A stretch of 6,006 nucleotides of DNA from Desulfobacterales bacterium (lineage in GTDB: Bacteria > Desulfobacterota > Desulfobacteria > Desulfobacterales > UBA5852). Below the pieces are notes generated by a model. That model ran no database searches. It saw nothing but the letters and a program-made list of their open reading frames with translations, and was not told the origin of the DNA. Positions 3,705 to 6,006 of the stretch are shown here, in pieces; position 1 is the stretch's first letter, and each line of letters opens with the position of its first letter. The DNA is taken from contig JAERRP010000301.1 in the NCBI GenBank assembly GCA_016735415.1, positions 1-6,006 of the forward strand. Reading direction: 5' to 3'. The position numbers and the translations under genes are program-made.

Positions 3705-5834
3705 ATGCGCATACGCTACAAATTTTTCCTCGTGCTGTTGACCTTCAGCCTGATCCCGCTTCTGGTGGTGACCACCATCAGCCGCCGGCATATCAACCGC
3801 CTCGGAAAAACACTGGCCCAAAACGCCCGGGAAAACCGCACCCAAATCATCATCCGCGACCTGGAGCAGGTCGCCAGATTTTCAGCGGACACCATTCGTC
3901 ACGATACCGACCGCCTGCGGCTTGCGCTCCGCTATCTGGCGGACGCCGTCGTGAACGCGCTGCAGCAAACCAATCCACCGAAGGCCGGCCGCCTGTATTT
4001 CTCGTCGGACTATACCCGTCCGGATACGGCCCCGCCGGATCTGGCCTTTTCATGGCGCTACCGCCGTTCGATTCCGGATGGGGGGCAGGCGGCCACTGCC
4101 ATCAGCCTGGAACATCCGACTTTTGTCATTCCGACCGACCTGCAAAGGGCCCGGGAAGCGCCCTGGCGCAAGCTGGGGAAAATCGGTGAGGTCTTCAAAG
4201 AAATATACGGTTATTCCGGATCGATCGTCCATCGCGTCTATTTTGGACTGGAGAATGGCATCCACGTCTCCTACCCCGGCCATGGTCATTACAACAAGTA
4301 CGATCCCCGTGATCGCCCGTGGTATCAGGAGGCCAAACGCCAGGACGGCGAGGCCTGGCTGTCACACAAAGACGTCAGGACCGGCCGGATCGTTTTCACC
4401 GCCGCTCTGCCGATCAAAGATCACGCGGGCGGCCTCATCGGCGTTGCCGCCATCGACATTCTGCCCGAAGAGTTTATGCAGCTCGACCAACTGCGAACCC
4501 AGTGGTCGGCTCAGACCAGGGCCTATATTATAATGCCGGTATGGCCGGAAGACGGCGCGGCGGAACTGCGGGTGATTGCCCGCGGCGACCTCAATTCGGC
4601 CCAAGGCGGTGAAATCGCCGATCAGCCCCTGGCCCACATCACCCGATCCGATCCCGACAGACTTCAAGTCTTCGCCCAACGTCTGCAGTCACACGAAACC
4701 GGGTATGACGAAATGCCGTTCCATAACATGGAGGCTCTGTGGGCCTTTGCGCGGATACCGCAGCCCATCAAGGAGAAAATCTATCTCCTGCTGATCGTGC
4801 CGCAGACCATGGTGACGATCCAGGCCGATCGCGTCAGTAAAAATGTCCTTGAGCTGACCCACCACATTTACCGAATCACCGGCATCGCCGCCGGGTTGAT
4901 TCTGCTGCTGGTGATCCTGGTCGGCTGGCTGGGTTCACGCACCATTACCAAACCGTTGGGAAAAATGCTCGATGCCTGGAGGCAACTGGCCCGCGGTGAC
5001 TTCAGCGTGCGGCTGGATATGCGCACCGGTGATGAACGCGATGCTCTGGCCGAAGGCTTCAACGCCGTCGTGCCCAAACTGGAGGCGCATTTCAACCTGA
5101 GTCAGTCCATGGCGCTGGCTCGCCAGATCCAGCAAAACCTGCTGCCCCACGACCCACCGGCGCTGCCGGGCCTCGATTTTTCTGGTGACAGTCGCTATTG
5201 CGACGAAACCGGCGGCGATTATTACGACGTTTTCAAGACCGGGGCCGCGACCGAAAAGAGCTTTGCGGTGATCGTCGCGGATGTCTCCGGACACGGTGTC
5301 CCCGCCGCCCTGCTGATGACCGGCACCCGCACCATGATTCGCAGCCTCTCCATGCTGGTCGACGATCTGGCCGCGCGGTTCACCCTTGTCAACCGCCTGC
5401 TCTATCCGGACACTTCGGATTCGGGTAGTTTCATCACCCTCTTCTATCTTGAAATCGATATGGCCCTGCGTCACCTGCGCTGGATTCGGGCCGGACACGA
5501 TCCGGCCATCGTCTACGATCCGGCCACGGACCGGTTCTCGGAAATGGGTGGCCGCGGCATGGCCCTGGGAATCGAACCGGAATACGAATTCACGGCGGAG
5601 GAAGCCCCGTTAGGATCATCGGGGCAGATCATCGTCATCGGAACGGACGGCATCTGGGAGGCGCACAATCCGCAGCAGGAGATGTTCGGCAAAGCGCGGG
5701 TTCACGCGGTGATAAGGCAACACTGTCATGAAACGGCCACCGTCATCCGGGATCAGCTGTTTGAGGCCGTGGCCACTTTCTCGGAAGGGCGGCAGGAAGA
5801 CGATATTACCCTGGCCGTGATCAGGGTATTGTAA
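3705..5834 (+). CDS. Membrane sensor Ser/Thr phosphatase: dCache-HAMP-SpoIIE (PP2C, RsbU-like)
   Basis: This 709-aa inner-membrane receptor carries a signal helix and TM1 (about 6-25), a large periplasmic double Cache domain (about 40-385, with the typical YDPRDRPWYQEA at 199-210 and GGLIGVAAIDI at 242-252), TM2 (about 391-410), HAMP (411-463, SRTITKPL then GDERDALAEGFN), the linker ARQIQQNLLP (472-481) and a C-terminal SpoIIE/PP2C domain. Metal-binding residues are intact: GGDYYD 503-508, VADVSGHGVPAALL 524-537, IGTDGIWEA 645-653, EDDIT 698-702. Small-ligand binding (amino or carboxylic acids are common for Cache) should change dephosphorylation of an STAS-type antagonist and so a sigma factor or other output; that partner is not in the window. 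The ATG is the only plausible start: a stop lies in frame at 3642-3644 and the protein begins with the membrane segment. No Shine-Dalgarno is visible before it (GACGACGCCAACCCC), which is unusual next to its neighbours. Confidence 0.93.
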   Translation: MRIRYKFFLVLLTFSLIPLLVVTTISRRHINRLGKTLAQNARENRTQIIIRDLEQVARFSADTIRHDTDRLRLALRYLADAVVNALQQTNPPKAGRLYFSSDYTRPDTAPPDLAFSWRYRRSIPDGGQAATAISLEHPTFVIPTDLQRAREAPWRKLGKIGEVFKEIYGYSGSIVHRVYFGLENGIHVSYPGHGHYNKYDPRDRPWYQEAKRQDGEAWLSHKDVRTGRIVFTAALPIKDHAGGLIGVAAIDILPEEFMQLDQLRTQWSAQTRAYIIMPVWPEDGAAELRVIARGDLNSAQGGEIADQPLAHITRSDPDRLQVFAQRLQSHETGYDEMPFHNMEALWAFARIPQPIKEKIYLLLIVPQTMVTIQADRVSKNVLELTHHIYRITGIAAGLILLLVILVGWLGSRTITKPLGKMLDAWRQLARGDFSVRLDMRTGDERDALAEGFNAVVPKLEAHFNLSQSMALARQIQQNLLPHDPPALPGLDFSGDSRYCDETGGDYYDVFKTGAATEKSFAVIVADVSGHGVPAALLMTGTRTMIRSLSMLVDDLAARFTLVNRLLYPDTSDSGSFITLFYLEIDMALRHLRWIRAGHDPAIVYDPATDRFSEMGGRGMALGIEPEYEFTAEEAPLGSSGQIIVIGTDGIWEAHNPQQEMFGKARVHAVIRQHCHETATVIRDQLFEAVATFSEGRQEDDITLAVIRVL

Positions 5835-5871
5835 CACCTCGCGGATTGACCTTCGCGGCGCAGAGGACCCC

Positions 5872-5902
5872 ACGCGGCCGGGCGACAACCCCGAAGCCGC
5901 GT
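5872..5902. terminator. Hairpin between convergent genes
   Basis: ACGCGGC (5872-5878) pairs with GCCGCGT (5896-5902), and CGGG (5879-5882) with CCCG (5890-5893), with an AA bulge on the right and loop CGACAAC. It lies between the phosphatase stop (5832-5834) and the stop of the leftward gene (5905-5907), the position expected of a shared bidirectional terminator. Neither side has a T-run. Confidence 0.45.
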
Positions 5903-5904
5903 TC

Positions 5905-6006
5905 CTATTCGCCCGTGGATGCCCGCCACCAGCTCAGAAACGATTTAAGCGGTTTCCAGCCGGGCTTGTCGAGCCAGGCCGGGGTCGGCTCTTCATCGGC
6001 CGGGGG
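5905..6006 (-). CDS. C-terminal 33 codons of an unidentified leftward gene
   Basis: The minus strand from the window edge is open for 33 codons to a TAG at 5907-5905. It ends KSFLSWWRASTGE and is preceded by an acidic, proline-rich stretch and AWLDKPGWKPL. The Trp/Lys-rich, non-repetitive composition looks like a real protein tail, and the spacing to the hairpin and the convergent phosphatase fits. Too little is present to assign a family. If it faces the phosphatase on the chromosome it is not in the same operon. Confidence 0.6.
   Translation of the reverse strand, partial: PPADEEPTPAWLDKPGWKPLKSFLSWWRASTGE

Overview
The window looks like a piece of a moderately GC-rich bacterial chromosome, most likely from a sulfate-reducing Desulfobacterota (Desulfosarcina/Desulfobacteraceae-like). 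That placement is an inference from the type of flavodoxin, the Cache-HAMP-SpoIIE phosphatase and the palindromic spacer element. Nothing in the window proves the taxon. It holds four complete protein genes, two partial gene ends and unusually structured spacers.

Bases 1-1488 are mobile DNA. A complete IS4-family insertion sequence (161-1488) has perfect 17-bp terminal inverted repeats and one intact 387-aa transposase with all DDE and YREK residues. It is visibly more AT-rich than the rest. To its left are a possible tail of another ORF and a TGTCCG-containing stretch that resembles a second IS end. No target-site duplication is visible around the element.

Bases 1598-2350 (minus strand) encode a short 250-aa histone-deacetylase/acetylpolyamine-amidohydrolase-fold enzyme with its zinc ligands intact. 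Its start is placed at an internal ATG behind a GGAG, 12 nt inside the longest reading frame. A 647-bp divergent spacer follows (2351-2997). It carries a roughly 150-bp imperfect palindrome resembling a MITE/REP element, a GC-rich foldable block and a plausible promoter for the next gene.

Bases 2998-3441 (+) encode a 147-aa single-domain flavodoxin-like FMN protein. The 263-bp spacer after it contains three strong hairpins. The last lies between a TATAAA box and the start codon of the next gene.

Bases 3705-5834 (+) encode a 709-aa membrane sensor phosphatase: TM, periplasmic double Cache, TM, HAMP, then a cytoplasmic PP2C/SpoIIE (RsbU-like) domain. It would turn an extracellular ligand signal into dephosphorylation of a partner, probably an STAS-type anti-anti-sigma protein, which is not in the window. 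A convergent minus-strand gene enters from the right edge; only its last 33 codons are present. A hairpin sits between the two stop codons.

The genes do not form an operon and no shared pathway is apparent. I see no CRISPR array, tRNA, rRNA, or clear new defence or biosynthetic system. The most worthwhile leads are the palindromic spacer element, the hairpin-rich leader of the phosphatase gene, and the IS boundary.
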